Below, in pieces: positions 21,221 to 29,880 of a DNA stretch of 35,877 bases (its first letter is position 1; each line of letters starts with the position of its first letter). The notes below the pieces were generated by a model. The model was not told the DNA's origin and made no database searches. It worked only from the letters and a program-made list of their open reading frames with translations. Both the position numbers and the translations under genes were made by a program. This DNA comes from Pseudomonadota bacterium (GTDB taxonomy: Bacteria; Pseudomonadota; Gammaproteobacteria; Burkholderiales; Burkholderiaceae_C). The stretch spans positions 1 through 35,877 of the forward strand of contig JAJZAQ010000030.1 of the NCBI GenBank assembly GCA_021799355.1. Direction: 5' to 3'.

Positions 21221-22510
21221 TCAGCCGCGCGCCGCGGTCAGCGCCGCATCGAGCACGTCCAGCGCCTCGTCGAACAGTGCTTGCGAAATGGTCAGCGGGA
21301 ACAGGAAGCGGATGACGTTGTAGTCCACCCCGCAGGTCAGCAGAATCAGCCCGCGCTGCAGCGCCTCGGCCTGCACCCGCTTGGTGAACGCGGCATCGGG
21401 CGCGCCGCTGGCCGGGTCGTTGAACTGCACCGCGACCATCGCCCCCAGCCCGCGCACATCGGCGATGTTCGGCACATCGGCGCGGCGGGCGTTGAGCCGC
21501 GCCTTGAGCGCATCGCCCAGCTTTTGGCCGCGTGCGGGCAGCGCTTCGTCGCGCATCACGTCGATCACCGCGTGCGCGGCGGCGATGGCCAGCGGGTTGC
21601 CGGCGTAGGTGCCGCCCAAGCCGCCAGGCGCGGGCGCGTCCATGATGTCGGCGCGTCCGGTCACCGCCGACAGCGGCGTGCCTGCGGCGAGCGATTTGGC
21701 GATGGTCATCAGATCAGGCAGCACCCCGGTTTGCTCATGGAAGTGCTCCATCGCAAACAGCTTGCCGGTGCGGCCAAAGCCGGTCTGCACCTCGTCGGCG
21801 ATCAGCACGATGCCATGTGCGTCGCACAGCTCGCGCAGCCACTTCACCGCTTCTGCGGAGATGACGTTGAACCCGCCCTCGCCCTGAATCGGCTCGAAAA
21901 TGATCGCCGCGACCCGCGAGGGTTCGATGTCGGCCTTGAACAGGTGATCGACCGCCTTTTTCACCGCCGCCAGATCGCTACCCTCGGCTGGAAACGGCGC
22001 GTGGTAGATCTCCGGCGGAAATGGGCCAAACCCGGCCTTGTACGGCTGCACCTTGCCGGTGAGCGACACGGCAAACAGGCTGCGGCCGTGGAACGCGCCG
22101 CCGAAGGCGATGACCCCGCCGCGGCCGGTGTGGGCGCGGGCAATCTTCACCGCGTTTTCCACCGCTTCGGCGCCGGTGGAGAAAAACGCGGTCTTTTTCG
22201 CATGGCTGCCGGGGGTCAGGGCGTTGAGCTTTTCCGCCAGGCTGACGTAGCTTTCATACGGCACGACCTGGTAGCAGGTGTGGGTGAAGCGTTGCAACTG
22301 CGCTTCGATCGCCGCGACGATGCGCGGGTGGCGGTGGCCGACGTTGAGCACGGCGATGCCGCCGGCAAAGTCGATGAAGCGCCGTCCTTCGACGTCCCAC
22401 AGCTCGGCGCCCTCGGCGCGGTCGGCGTAGAAGCTGGCCATCACGCCGACGCCGCGCGGGGTGGCGGCGGCGCGGCGGGCCTGGAGTTGTTCATTGGCTG
22501 AGTGGTTCAT
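21221..22510 (-). CDS. gabT: GabT, 4-aminobutyrate aminotransferase
   Basis: A 429-aa class-III PLP aminotransferase that converts 4-aminobutyrate and 2-oxoglutarate to succinic semialdehyde and glutamate. The PLP lysine is Lys272 in MTIAKSLAAGTPL; IADEVQTGFGRTG holds the cofactor Asp239; FFSTGAEAVENAVKIAR and GAFHGRSLF are the family motifs. GGAG lies 7 bases before ATG 22510. It is the last gene of the polyamine operon, 35 bases after puuC, and completes the route from putrescine to succinic semialdehyde. No succinic semialdehyde dehydrogenase follows in this window. It is tail-to-tail with the SDR gene. Confidence 0.95.
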   Translation of the reverse strand: MNHSANEQLQARRAAATPRGVGVMASFYADRAEGAELWDVEGRRFIDFAGGIAVLNVGHRHPRIVAAIEAQLQRFTHTCYQVVPYESYVSLAEKLNALTPGSHAKKTAFFSTGAEAVENAVKIARAHTGRGGVIAFGGAFHGRSLFAVSLTGKVQPYKAGFGPFPPEIYHAPFPAEGSDLAAVKKAVDHLFKADIEPSRVAAIIFEPIQGEGGFNVISAEAVKWLRELCDAHGIVLIADEVQTGFGRTGKLFAMEHFHEQTGVLPDLMTIAKSLAAGTPLSAVTGRADIMDAPAPGGLGGTYAGNPLAIAAAHAVIDVMRDEALPARGQKLGDALKARLNARRADVPNIADVRGLGAMVAVQFNDPASGAPDAAFTKRVQAEALQRGLILLTCGVDYNVIRFLFPLTISQALFDEALDVLDAALTAARG

Positions 22511-22545
22511 GTGGAGTCTCCGTTCGTGTTCTGCTTTGGCGCGTT

Positions 22546-24057
22546 TCACTGCGCGTCGATGCGCATCCAGGTGGTCTTGAGTTCGGTGTATTTGTCGAAG
22601 GCGTGCAGCGACTTGTCGCGGCCGTTGCCTGACTGCTTGACCCCGCCGAAGGGCACGGTGATGTCGTCCTCGTCGTACTGGTTGACGTGCACGGTGCCGA
22701 CCTGCAGCGCGCGCGACACCCGCACCGCGCGGTCGAGGTTGCGCGTCCACACCCCGGCGTGCAGGCCGTAGGTCGAGTCGTTGGCAATCGCAATCGCCTC
22801 GGCCTCGGTGGAAAAGCGGATCACCGCCAGCACCGGGCCAAAAATTTCTTCGCGGGCGATTTTCATGCTGTTCTTCACCCCGTCGAACACCGTCGGCGCG
22901 ACATACTGCCCGCCGGTGTGTTCGAGGGCCCGGCAGCCGCCGACGACGCAGCGCGCGCCTTCGTCCTTGCCGGACTGGATGTAGCCCAGCACCGTCTGCG
23001 TCTGCGTTTCATCGACCAGCGCGCCGAGCACGGTGTCCGGGTCCAGCGGGTCGGCCGGGTGGTATTTGGGCGTGAGCGCGGCGAGCTTTTCGACAAAGGC
23101 GTCGGCGATGCTGTCCTGCACCAGCAGCCGCGACGGCGCGTTGCAGCTCTCGCCCTGGTTGTAGAACATGCTGCCGATGGCGGTTTCGGCGGCGCGGTCG
23201 AGGTCGTCGAAATCGGCGAACACGATATTGGCCGACTTGCCGCCGAGCTCGTTGTACACGCGCTTCAAGTTGCTGCGACTGGAATACTCCAGCATGCGCC
23301 GGCCGGTGCGCGTCGAGCCGGTAAAGCCGATGGCGTCAACATCCATGTGCAGCGCCAGCGCCTCGCCGGCTTCGTGGCCGTAACCCGGCACGACGTTGAG
23401 CACGCCTTCGGGCAGCCCCGCTTCGAGCGCCAGTTCGGCCAGGCGCAGCGCGGTCAGCGGCGATTTTTCGCTGGGCTTGAGCACCACGCTGTTGCCTGCG
23501 GCCAAGGCCGGGCCGATTTTCCATGCGGCCATGAGCATCGGGTAATTCCACGGCACGATGGCGCCGACCACGCCGACCGGCTGGCGGGTGACCAGCGCCA
23601 GCGCGTCGTCGCCGGTCGGGGCGATCTCGTCGTAAATCTTGTCGGTCGCCTCGCCGAACCACTGGATGCAGCGCGCCGCGGCAGGGACGTCGGTGCCCAG
23701 GCTGTTACGGATGGGCTTGCCCATGTCCAGGGTTTCGAGCAGCGCGAGTTCGTCGCGCGCCGCGCGCATCGCCTCGGCAAACGCAACCAGCACCTTCTTG
23801 CGCTCGCCCGGCGACTTGCCGGCCCAGCGGCGGTCGTTGAACGCGGCGCGGGCGCTGGCCACGGCGCGGTCGATGTCGGCCGCCTTGCCGCGGGCGACGC
23901 GGGCGATGACCTTGCCGTCGATCGGCGAGACGCAGTCGAACAGGCTGCCGTCGACCGCGTTCCAGCGGCGACCATCGATGACCATGCGGCCGTCGATGCC
24001 GCGGGCGATCAGGTCGGCGGCGTGCTGCCGCCAGATGCGGTTGAAGTTCTCGGGCAT
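22546..24057 (-). CDS. puuC: PuuC, gamma-glutamyl-gamma-aminobutyraldehyde dehydrogenase
   Basis: A 503-aa NAD(P)-dependent aldehyde dehydrogenase. Catalytic Cys305 lies in NQGESCNAPSRL and the general base Glu270 in NELGGKSANIVF; VPWNYP and GFTGSTRTGR are the cofactor regions; EEIFGPVL and FGGVKQSGNGRD are C-terminal motifs. The family includes PuuC, which oxidises gamma-glutamyl-GABA aldehyde, and KauB-type enzymes for 4-aminobutyraldehyde; context with PuuA and SpuC fits both. It stands right after an intrinsic terminator, and GGAG of the ribosome site lies immediately beyond its T-tract. It precedes gabT by 35 bases. Confidence 0.9.
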   Translation of the reverse strand: MPENFNRIWRQHAADLIARGIDGRMVIDGRRWNAVDGSLFDCVSPIDGKVIARVARGKAADIDRAVASARAAFNDRRWAGKSPGERKKVLVAFAEAMRAARDELALLETLDMGKPIRNSLGTDVPAAARCIQWFGEATDKIYDEIAPTGDDALALVTRQPVGVVGAIVPWNYPMLMAAWKIGPALAAGNSVVLKPSEKSPLTALRLAELALEAGLPEGVLNVVPGYGHEAGEALALHMDVDAIGFTGSTRTGRRMLEYSSRSNLKRVYNELGGKSANIVFADFDDLDRAAETAIGSMFYNQGESCNAPSRLLVQDSIADAFVEKLAALTPKYHPADPLDPDTVLGALVDETQTQTVLGYIQSGKDEGARCVVGGCRALEHTGGQYVAPTVFDGVKNSMKIAREEIFGPVLAVIRFSTEAEAIAIANDSTYGLHAGVWTRNLDRAVRVSRALQVGTVHVNQYDEDDITVPFGGVKQSGNGRDKSLHAFDKYTELKTTWMRIDAQ

Positions 24058-24069
24058 GCGAATCTCCAG

Positions 24070-24095
24070 AAAAAATGGCCGGTCTGCGCCGGCCA
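24070..24095 (-). terminator. Intrinsic terminator between porin and puuC
   Basis: On the minus strand TGGCCGG-CGCAGA-CCGGCCA (24095 to 24076) followed by TTTTTT (24075-24070). A perfect 7-bp stem with T-tract, 26 bases after the porin stop. A second small CCCC-GCA-GGGG hairpin precedes it (about 24107-24118). It should separate the pot/puu transport part from puuC-gabT or reduce their expression. Confidence 0.85.
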
Positions 24096-24120
24096 GATCG
24101 TCAGCACCCCCTGCGGGGCA

Positions 24121-25539
24121 TCAGAAGCTCACGACCACCGAAGCGGCCAGCAGGTTGTTGTATTTCTTGAAGCTGCCGTCGGACACGTTGTAGAAGGTGT
24201 TGAGGTTGGAGCGGTCATAGCGGTACTCCATTTTCAGCGTGGTCGATTCGGTCAGCAGGTAATTCCAGCCCAGCGACAGCGCAAAGCGGTTGGCGCCCTT
24301 GTTCGGGTCGGTGATGCTCCACGTGCCGGCCACCGGGTCATACGCATAGCCGGGGCCGAAGCCGTTGATCTGGTTGAAGCTCAAGCTGCCCGCAGACGCA
24401 TTCATGTAACCACCGGGCAGGCCGCCGCCGTTGCTGCTGTTGTTGAGATAGTCGGCGCGGGCAAAGCCCAGGAACCGCGGAGTGAAGTTGTAGGTCAGCA
24501 TGCCGGACAAGCCCCACCACTTGGCCTTGCCGCCGTTGTACGCCGCGCCGGTCTGCTGGCCGTAGCCGAGCTGGCCGTAATAGCCCCAGGCGCCGTTGGT
24601 CATGTAGCCATCGACCTCGACCATTTGCGCGGTGCTCGTTCCCGTGGGAAACAGCGGCGTGGTGCCGTCTGCGGCGACGTTGGAGTTCGGCAGCTTGCCC
24701 ACCATCGCCCACACGCCAATGTCGGCGTTGTCGTAACCCGGCGGGGTGTAGTCGGCGCGGAACACCAGCGCCGGAGCGCGGCCGCCATTGCCTGCGTAGT
24801 AGTAACGCGGCGAGTTCATATTGGCGATCATCGCCTTCCATTCCCAGTTGCCCACGGTCTGGTCGAGGCCGGCACCGGTGTAGGCGGTGAGCTCGGTGAA
24901 ATCGAACAGCAGGTTGTGGGTGATGGGCTTGATCTGGTTGTCCCAGGTGGATTCATACCCTTCCCAGTCGGGAATCTGGCCGGCGATCAGCTTGGTGCTG
25001 CTGTTGAGCGGAATGGCCACCGAGGCTTCGTGGATGATGGAGTTGCCGTTCATCAGCGTGCCCGCGCCACGGTCCGGCGCCAGCGTGAGGTTCCACTTCA
25101 CCCCGCCTGCGGTTTCCTTCTGGAACTGCAGGTAGGCGCTGCCGAAGTAGGAGTTGTCGTAGTTGTAGATCGTGCCGCCGCCGGCGTTCTGGTTCGAGCG
25201 GTTGAGGAACACGAACGAGCTGGCCTGCTGATCCTGGTTGTAGACATAGGCCGGGGCGATCATGCCGCTGATCTTCAGCCCCATGAAGCCGGACGATTCG
25301 TTGGCCTGCTTGATGCCGGCGATCTGCACGTCGGCGTGGTTGGCCACCTTGCTGGCTTCATCGGTGGCCTTCTGGTTGTCGTCGATCTGCGCCTGCTGCG
25401 CCTTGACCTGCGCTTCGAGCTGCTGCACCTTGGCCTTGAGCGCCTGCAGTTCGGCGAGGATCTCGGCGTTGGTATCGGCGTGCGCCAGCGGGGCCAGGCC
25501 CAGACTGGCGGCAAGAACGGTGAGCTTGAACTTGTTCAT
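24121..25539 (-). CDS. Outer-membrane porin-like beta-barrel with coiled-coil N-terminus
   Basis: A 472-aa protein. The signal peptide ends at AHA-DTN (about residue 21). Residues 24-60 (AEILAELQALKAKVQQLEAQ and following) form a coiled coil, as in trimeric porins with a periplasmic stalk. The rest alternates short aromatic-rich beta strands and Gly/Asn/Ser turns, and the last residues SVVVSF end in Phe, the Bam signal for outer-membrane insertion. It resembles the DUF3138/porin-like group, but I cannot name it firmly. GGAGG lies 8 bases before ATG. It follows potI in the polyamine operon and is a likely entry channel for putrescine or other polyamines. Confidence 0.8.
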   Translation of the reverse strand: MNKFKLTVLAASLGLAPLAHADTNAEILAELQALKAKVQQLEAQVKAQQAQIDDNQKATDEASKVANHADVQIAGIKQANESSGFMGLKISGMIAPAYVYNQDQQASSFVFLNRSNQNAGGGTIYNYDNSYFGSAYLQFQKETAGGVKWNLTLAPDRGAGTLMNGNSIIHEASVAIPLNSSTKLIAGQIPDWEGYESTWDNQIKPITHNLLFDFTELTAYTGAGLDQTVGNWEWKAMIANMNSPRYYYAGNGGRAPALVFRADYTPPGYDNADIGVWAMVGKLPNSNVAADGTTPLFPTGTSTAQMVEVDGYMTNGAWGYYGQLGYGQQTGAAYNGGKAKWWGLSGMLTYNFTPRFLGFARADYLNNSSNGGGLPGGYMNASAGSLSFNQINGFGPGYAYDPVAGTWSITDPNKGANRFALSLGWNYLLTESTTLKMEYRYDRSNLNTFYNVSDGSFKKYNNLLAASVVVSF

Positions 25540-25623
25540 TGTGGTGATCCTCCAAGGTGGCTGTGGTGTGAACGGGGTATTGCGGGGAGATTGCGGGCCT
25601 GAGTCGAACCGGGGCGGCGCGCT

Positions 25624-26514
25624 TCAACGGCCCTCCGCGGTGAGCAGGCCGACGCCGAATTCGTGGCTCGGCGGCGGTTCGCCATCCAGACGCAGCGCCT
25701 GCGCCGCCTGTTTGGCGCGCAGGCGTTCACGCCGCGCCATGAGCAGGCTGCTGACCGCCACGGCGATGATGACCAGGTACACGGTGATGGCTCCGACCAC
25801 GTTGATCGTCGGGCTCAGACCCAGCCGGGCGCGCGAGAAAATCACCACCGGCAACGTGGTGCTGCCTGGCCCTGAAAGGAAGGCGGAAATCACCACCTCG
25901 TCGAGCGACAGCGAAAACGCCAGCAGCCAGGCCGACACCAGCGCCTGCGAGATGGTCGGCAGGGTCACGAGCATGAACACCTGAAACGGGCGCGCGCCCA
26001 GATCCATCGCCGCCTCTTCGATCGAGCGATCCATTTCCTTCAGCCGCGACTGGATGACCACGGCGGCGTAGGAAATGGCCATGACCGTGTGTCCGATGAA
26101 AATGGTGAAAAAGCCCTTTTGCGGAAAGCCCAGGGCTTTTTGCACCGTGACGAAAAACATCAGCAGCGCCAGCGCGATGACCACCGTGGGCATGACCAGC
26201 GGGATGTTGATCATGAAGTTGAGCAGCCCCTTGCCGAAAAACCGGCGGTAACGCACCAGCGCGAACGCCGCCAGCGTGCCCAGCAGCACCGATGTGGTGG
26301 CCGTGGCCAGCGCCACCTTGAGCGAGAGGATCAGCCCGCTGATGACCTCCTGGTCGTGCACCACCGCGCCGTACCATTTCAACGTCCACCCGCCCCAGAT
26401 GGTGACCATGCGCGAGTCGTTGAACGAATACACCACCAGCACGACGATGGGCAGGTAGAGGAATAGATAGACCAGGATCATCCAGGTCAGCGGCAGCACG
26501 GCGGATTTTTTCAT
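25624..26514 (-). CDS. potI: PotI, putrescine ABC transporter permease
   Basis: A 296-aa inner-membrane permease with six transmembrane segments. FNDSRMVTIWGGWTLKWYG after the first helix is typical of PotI/SpuH. The EAA loop SIEEAAMDLGARPFQVF docks on PotG, and SLDEVVISAFLSGPGSTTLPV is the family C-terminal motif. The start ATG overlaps the potH stop (ATGA). It pairs with PotH to form the channel of PotFGHI, which imports putrescine. The 3' end extends about 20 residues beyond the last helix. The porin gene follows after 84 bases. Confidence 0.93.
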   Translation of the reverse strand: MKKSAVLPLTWMILVYLFLYLPIVVLVVYSFNDSRMVTIWGGWTLKWYGAVVHDQEVISGLILSLKVALATATTSVLLGTLAAFALVRYRRFFGKGLLNFMINIPLVMPTVVIALALLMFFVTVQKALGFPQKGFFTIFIGHTVMAISYAAVVIQSRLKEMDRSIEEAAMDLGARPFQVFMLVTLPTISQALVSAWLLAFSLSLDEVVISAFLSGPGSTTLPVVIFSRARLGLSPTINVVGAITVYLVIIAVAVSSLLMARRERLRAKQAAQALRLDGEPPPSHEFGVGLLTAEGR

Positions 26515-27440
26515 CGCGCACTCTCCAGTGACCTGGTCTGGTAACGGTTGAACACCGCGATGGGCAGCAGGATGAGCACGATCATCACGATCGCCACCGC
26601 CGAGGCGCGCTGCCAGTCGAGGTTGAGGAAAAACTCGTTCCACATCACCCGGCCGATGTTCAGCGTCGACGGCCCGGCGAGCAGTTCGGGGATGACGTAT
26701 TCACCGACTGCCGGGATGAACACCAGCAGGCTGCCGGCGACAATGCCCGAGCGGGACAGCGGCACGGTCACCAGCCAGAAGGTTTTCAGCGGCGTGGCTC
26801 CCAGATCGGCGGCGGCCTCCTCCAGCCGGTGGTCGAGCTTGACCAGGGTGGCATACAGCGGCAGGATCATGAACGGGATATAGCCGTACACCATGCCGAT
26901 CATGAACGAAAACTCGGTGAACATCATGCGCAGCGGGTGATGGATGATGCCCGCCCACAGCAGCGCCTGGTTGATCAGGCCGTTGATGTCGAGCAGGTTT
27001 TTCCAGGCATAGATGCGGATGAGGAACGATGTCCAGAACGGCAGCATCACCAGCATCAGCAGCCCCGGGCGCACCGTCGGCCTGGCACGGGCGATGAAAT
27101 ACGCAAACGGATAGCCGATCACCAGGCAGAGCACGGTGGTCAGAAGCGCGTACCACAGTGACGACAGATAGGTGACGATGTACAGACTGTCGCGCACCAG
27201 CGCCAGATACGCGGAAAAGCGGACGTGCACCTGCAGCACATCGTTGACGTAGGACACCAGCGGATCGAAGCCGATGCCCAGCGCGTCGGTTTCCGACACG
27301 CTGATTTTGAGCAGAATGAAAAACGGCGCGAGCAGAAAGGCCAGCAGCCAGATCTGCGGAATGCCGATCACCGTCGCGCGCCCCCAGCGCCGGGGTTTGC
27401 GCGGGCGGGGCGGGGCGGGGAGGTCGTTGCGGTCGGGCAT
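26511..27440 (-). CDS. potH: PotH, putrescine ABC transporter permease
   Basis: A 309-aa permease. A basic, Pro-rich N-terminus (PAPPRPRKPRRW) precedes the first helix. MLPFWTSFLIRIYAWKNLL and LEEAAADLGATPLKTF (the EAA loop) are typical of PotH/SpuG. VPLSRSGIVAGSLLVFIPAVG and GEYVIPELLAGP follow. ATG 27440 with GGAG 9 bases upstream is preferred; a TTG at 27464 that overlaps the potG stop is possible. It sits between potG and potI in canonical order. Confidence 0.93.
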   Translation of the reverse strand: MPDRNDLPAPPRPRKPRRWGRATVIGIPQIWLLAFLLAPFFILLKISVSETDALGIGFDPLVSYVNDVLQVHVRFSAYLALVRDSLYIVTYLSSLWYALLTTVLCLVIGYPFAYFIARARPTVRPGLLMLVMLPFWTSFLIRIYAWKNLLDINGLINQALLWAGIIHHPLRMMFTEFSFMIGMVYGYIPFMILPLYATLVKLDHRLEEAAADLGATPLKTFWLVTVPLSRSGIVAGSLLVFIPAVGEYVIPELLAGPSTLNIGRVMWNEFFLNLDWQRASAVAIVMIVLILLPIAVFNRYQTRSLESAR

Positions 27441-27460
27441 GATGCGCGGCTCCAGCGGCG

Positions 27461-28561
27461 TCAATCGACGATGACCACCGGCGCGTTGGGCGCCCAGTGC
27501 GCGGTGACTGCGGTGCCGATGGCGAACGGATCGGCGTGGCGGTCGGCGTTGGACACGGTCACGCGCACGCGGCGCTGGCTGGGCAGTTGCAGCTCGTAGG
27601 CGGTATAGCTGCCCATGTAAGACCGCCCGCTGATGGTGGCCTGGAACGCGTTGTACGGGTGGCTGTGGTGACCTTCGGTCAGCATCATTTTTTCCGGGCG
27701 CAGCGCCACGCCCAGTTCCATGCCTAGTGTGCCGCTGATGCCGTGGCCGATGTGGAACAGCCCTTCGGCGGTTTGCACTTCGCAGTGGTCCGGTTCGTCG
27801 GTGACCAGCTTGCCGTCGAACAGATTGACGTTGCCGATGAAGTCGGCGATGAAGCGGCTTTGCGGGTGCTCGTAAATCTCGATCGGCGTGCCCAGTTGTA
27901 AAAAACGGCCGTCGCGCATCACCGCGATGCGGTCGGCCATGGTCATGGCCTCCTCCTGGTCGTGCGTGACCATGACGCAGGTCACGCCGACCTTGCGCAG
28001 AATGTTGACCAGTTCGAGCTGGGTGCGCTCGCGCAGCTTCTTGTCCAGTGCAGCCAGCGGTTCGTCGAGCAGCAGCAGTTTGGGCCGCTTGGCCAGGCTG
28101 CGCGCCAGCGCCACGCGCTGCTGCTGGCCGCCGGAGAGCTGGTGCGGTTTACGCTTGGCGTACGGCTTGAGCTGCACCAGGTCGAGCATCTGTTCGACGC
28201 GAGCGGCGATGTCGGCCTTGGGCAGGCCGTCGCGTTTGAGGCCAAAGGCGATGTTGTCGAACACCGTCAGGTGGGGGAACAGCGCATACGACTGAAACAT
28301 CATGTTGATCGGCCGCTCGTAGGGCGGCAGACCGGTGATGTCCTGGCCTTCGAGCAGGATGCGCCCGGACGTGGGCGTCTCGAACCCGCCGAGCATGCGC
28401 AGCAAGGTCGTCTTGCCGCAGCCCGACGAGCCGAGCAGGGCAAAAATCTCTCCCCTGCGGATGTCGAGATGGATGTCGTTGACCGCAACGACTTCGTCGA
28501 AGCGGCGGGTGATGCCCTCGATACGCAAAAAGGGGTTGTCGCTGGAAGAAGCAGGCGTCAC
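27461..28561 (-). CDS. potG: PotG, putrescine ABC transporter ATP-binding protein
   Basis: A 366-aa ATPase. Walker A GSSGCGKT (44-51), signature LSGGQQQ (142-148), Walker B LLLLDEP (162-168), MVTHDQEEAM with the switch His, and a C-terminal TOBE region (ISGTLGMELGVALRPEKM). This layout is standard for PotA/PotG of polyamine importers. The start is GTG at 28561, with GGAG 8 bases upstream; no in-frame ATG precedes the conserved part. It follows potF after 79 bases that include a stem-loop, and potH follows directly. Confidence 0.94.
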   Translation of the reverse strand: MTPASSSDNPFLRIEGITRRFDEVVAVNDIHLDIRRGEIFALLGSSGCGKTTLLRMLGGFETPTSGRILLEGQDITGLPPYERPINMMFQSYALFPHLTVFDNIAFGLKRDGLPKADIAARVEQMLDLVQLKPYAKRKPHQLSGGQQQRVALARSLAKRPKLLLLDEPLAALDKKLRERTQLELVNILRKVGVTCVMVTHDQEEAMTMADRIAVMRDGRFLQLGTPIEIYEHPQSRFIADFIGNVNLFDGKLVTDEPDHCEVQTAEGLFHIGHGISGTLGMELGVALRPEKMMLTEGHHSHPYNAFQATISGRSYMGSYTAYELQLPSQRRVRVTVSNADRHADPFAIGTAVTAHWAPNAPVVIVD

Positions 28562-28600
28562 GACGCGAACTCCATCATCGAGTGAACAAACGGGGTCAGG

Positions 28601-28632
28601 CGGCTGCAGCCCGCCAGCGCTGACTGCAGCCG
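28601..28632 (-). other. Stem-loop between potF and potG
   Basis: CGGCTGCAG (28601-28609) and CTGCAGCCG (28624-28632) form a perfect 9-bp stem with a 14-base loop, beginning 8 bases after the potF stop. No T-tract follows, so it is more likely an mRNA stabiliser that keeps PotF above PotGHI than a terminator. Confidence 0.6.
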
Positions 28633-28640
28633 TCGCATCA

Positions 28641-29774
28641 TCACAGCCCGGTCTTGAACTTGGTATACAGCCGTGTGACCAGGCGGCGCTGATCCGCGGT
28701 GTACACCTTGGGCGGAATCAGTTTGGCCAGCATGTCAGGCTTGAGGAAGACGAAATCGTTGTCTTTGACCTTGGCATCGACGTAAGGCAGCGACGCCGGC
28801 ACCGGGTTGGCGTAGGTCACGGTGTTGGTGTCGGCCGCAGCCACCTTCGGTTCGAGCACGTAGTTCATCCACTTGTAGGCGTTGTCGATGTTCTTCGCGT
28901 CGGCGGGAATCGCCATGGTGTCGATGAAAATCACCGCGCCGTGGGTCGGCGGGAAGACTTCGATGTTCACGCCGTTTTTCGCAGCCTTGGCGCGCGCCGC
29001 GGCGATGCCCATGTCACCCGACCAGCCCAGCGACATGCAGATCGAGCCCCCGGCCAGATCGTTGATGTAGCCCGAGGAGGAGAACACGCTGACGTCTTTG
29101 CGCACTTTTTGCACCATCGCCCAGGCTTTTTCGAAATCCGCCGGGTTCTGCGTGCTTTGCGGAATGCCCAGGTAGTTGAACGCCGCTTCCATGATGTCGC
29201 CGCCGGAGTCGAGCATCGAAATGCCGCACGATTTGATTTTGTCGGCGTAGGTCGGGTCGAACACCAGCGCCCAGGGGTTGGCCGGCATCGGCGTGTTGCC
29301 CAGCGCTTTTTTCACCTTGTCGACGTTGATACCGACGGTGGTGTACCCCCACATCCACGGAATCAGGTATTTGTTGCCCGGATCGACCGCGGCGAGCTGT
29401 TTCATCAACCCCGGATCGAGGTTTTTGTAGTTGGGGATTTTGGATTTGTCCAAGGGGTGCAGCAGCCCGCCCTTGATGTCGATCGCCGCCCAGTTCGACG
29501 ATGGCACGACGATGTCATAGCCGGTGTCTCCGGCGACCATTTTGGCAAACAGGGTTTCGTTGGAATCGAAGGTGTCGTAACGCACCTTGATGCCGTATTC
29601 CTTTTCGAAATCCGGCACCGTGGTCGGCGCAATGTAATCCGACCAGTTGTAGATGTTGAGCACGCCTGCGGCCTGCGCTGGCGCTGCCGCGCCGAACGCC
29701 AGTGCCGCCGCCCCCGCCAGACACGTTGCCAGCAACTTGCCGATCAACGACTTTTTACGCTGTGTGTGTGACAT
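28641..29774 (-). CDS. potF: PotF, putrescine-binding periplasmic protein
   Basis: A 377-aa binding protein. The Sec signal peptide ends at AQA-AGV (about residue 36). The mature N-terminus LNIYNWSDYIAP is the hallmark of PotF/PotD, with the ligand-contacting Trp-Ser-Asp. GYDIVVPSSNW, YINDLAGGSICMSLGWSGD and FIDTMAIPADAKN match E. coli PotF positions of the putrescine pocket. GAGAGG precedes ATG by 5 bases. In Pseudomonas the same spot holds spuD and spuE (putrescine and spermidine); only one binding protein is present here, so putrescine is the likely ligand. Confidence 0.94.
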   Translation of the reverse strand: MSHTQRKKSLIGKLLATCLAGAAALAFGAAAPAQAAGVLNIYNWSDYIAPTTVPDFEKEYGIKVRYDTFDSNETLFAKMVAGDTGYDIVVPSSNWAAIDIKGGLLHPLDKSKIPNYKNLDPGLMKQLAAVDPGNKYLIPWMWGYTTVGINVDKVKKALGNTPMPANPWALVFDPTYADKIKSCGISMLDSGGDIMEAAFNYLGIPQSTQNPADFEKAWAMVQKVRKDVSVFSSSGYINDLAGGSICMSLGWSGDMGIAAARAKAAKNGVNIEVFPPTHGAVIFIDTMAIPADAKNIDNAYKWMNYVLEPKVAAADTNTVTYANPVPASLPYVDAKVKDNDFVFLKPDMLAKLIPPKVYTADQRRLVTRLYTKFKTGL

Positions 29775-29880
29775 AAGACCCTCTCAAGTAGTGTGAAACC
29801 AGTGGGTAAACGGGTGAAACACGCCAGACCGAGCAATTCCCGTACCAGCAACAGCCCAACCCCGGCACGAGAAGCGCAAT

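Noticed and set aside
22687-25602. 971-codon plus-strand open frame across puuC and the porin
   Set aside because: Composition is typical of antisense frames (Arg, His, Gly, Val) and it crosses a terminator and two real genes on the other strand.
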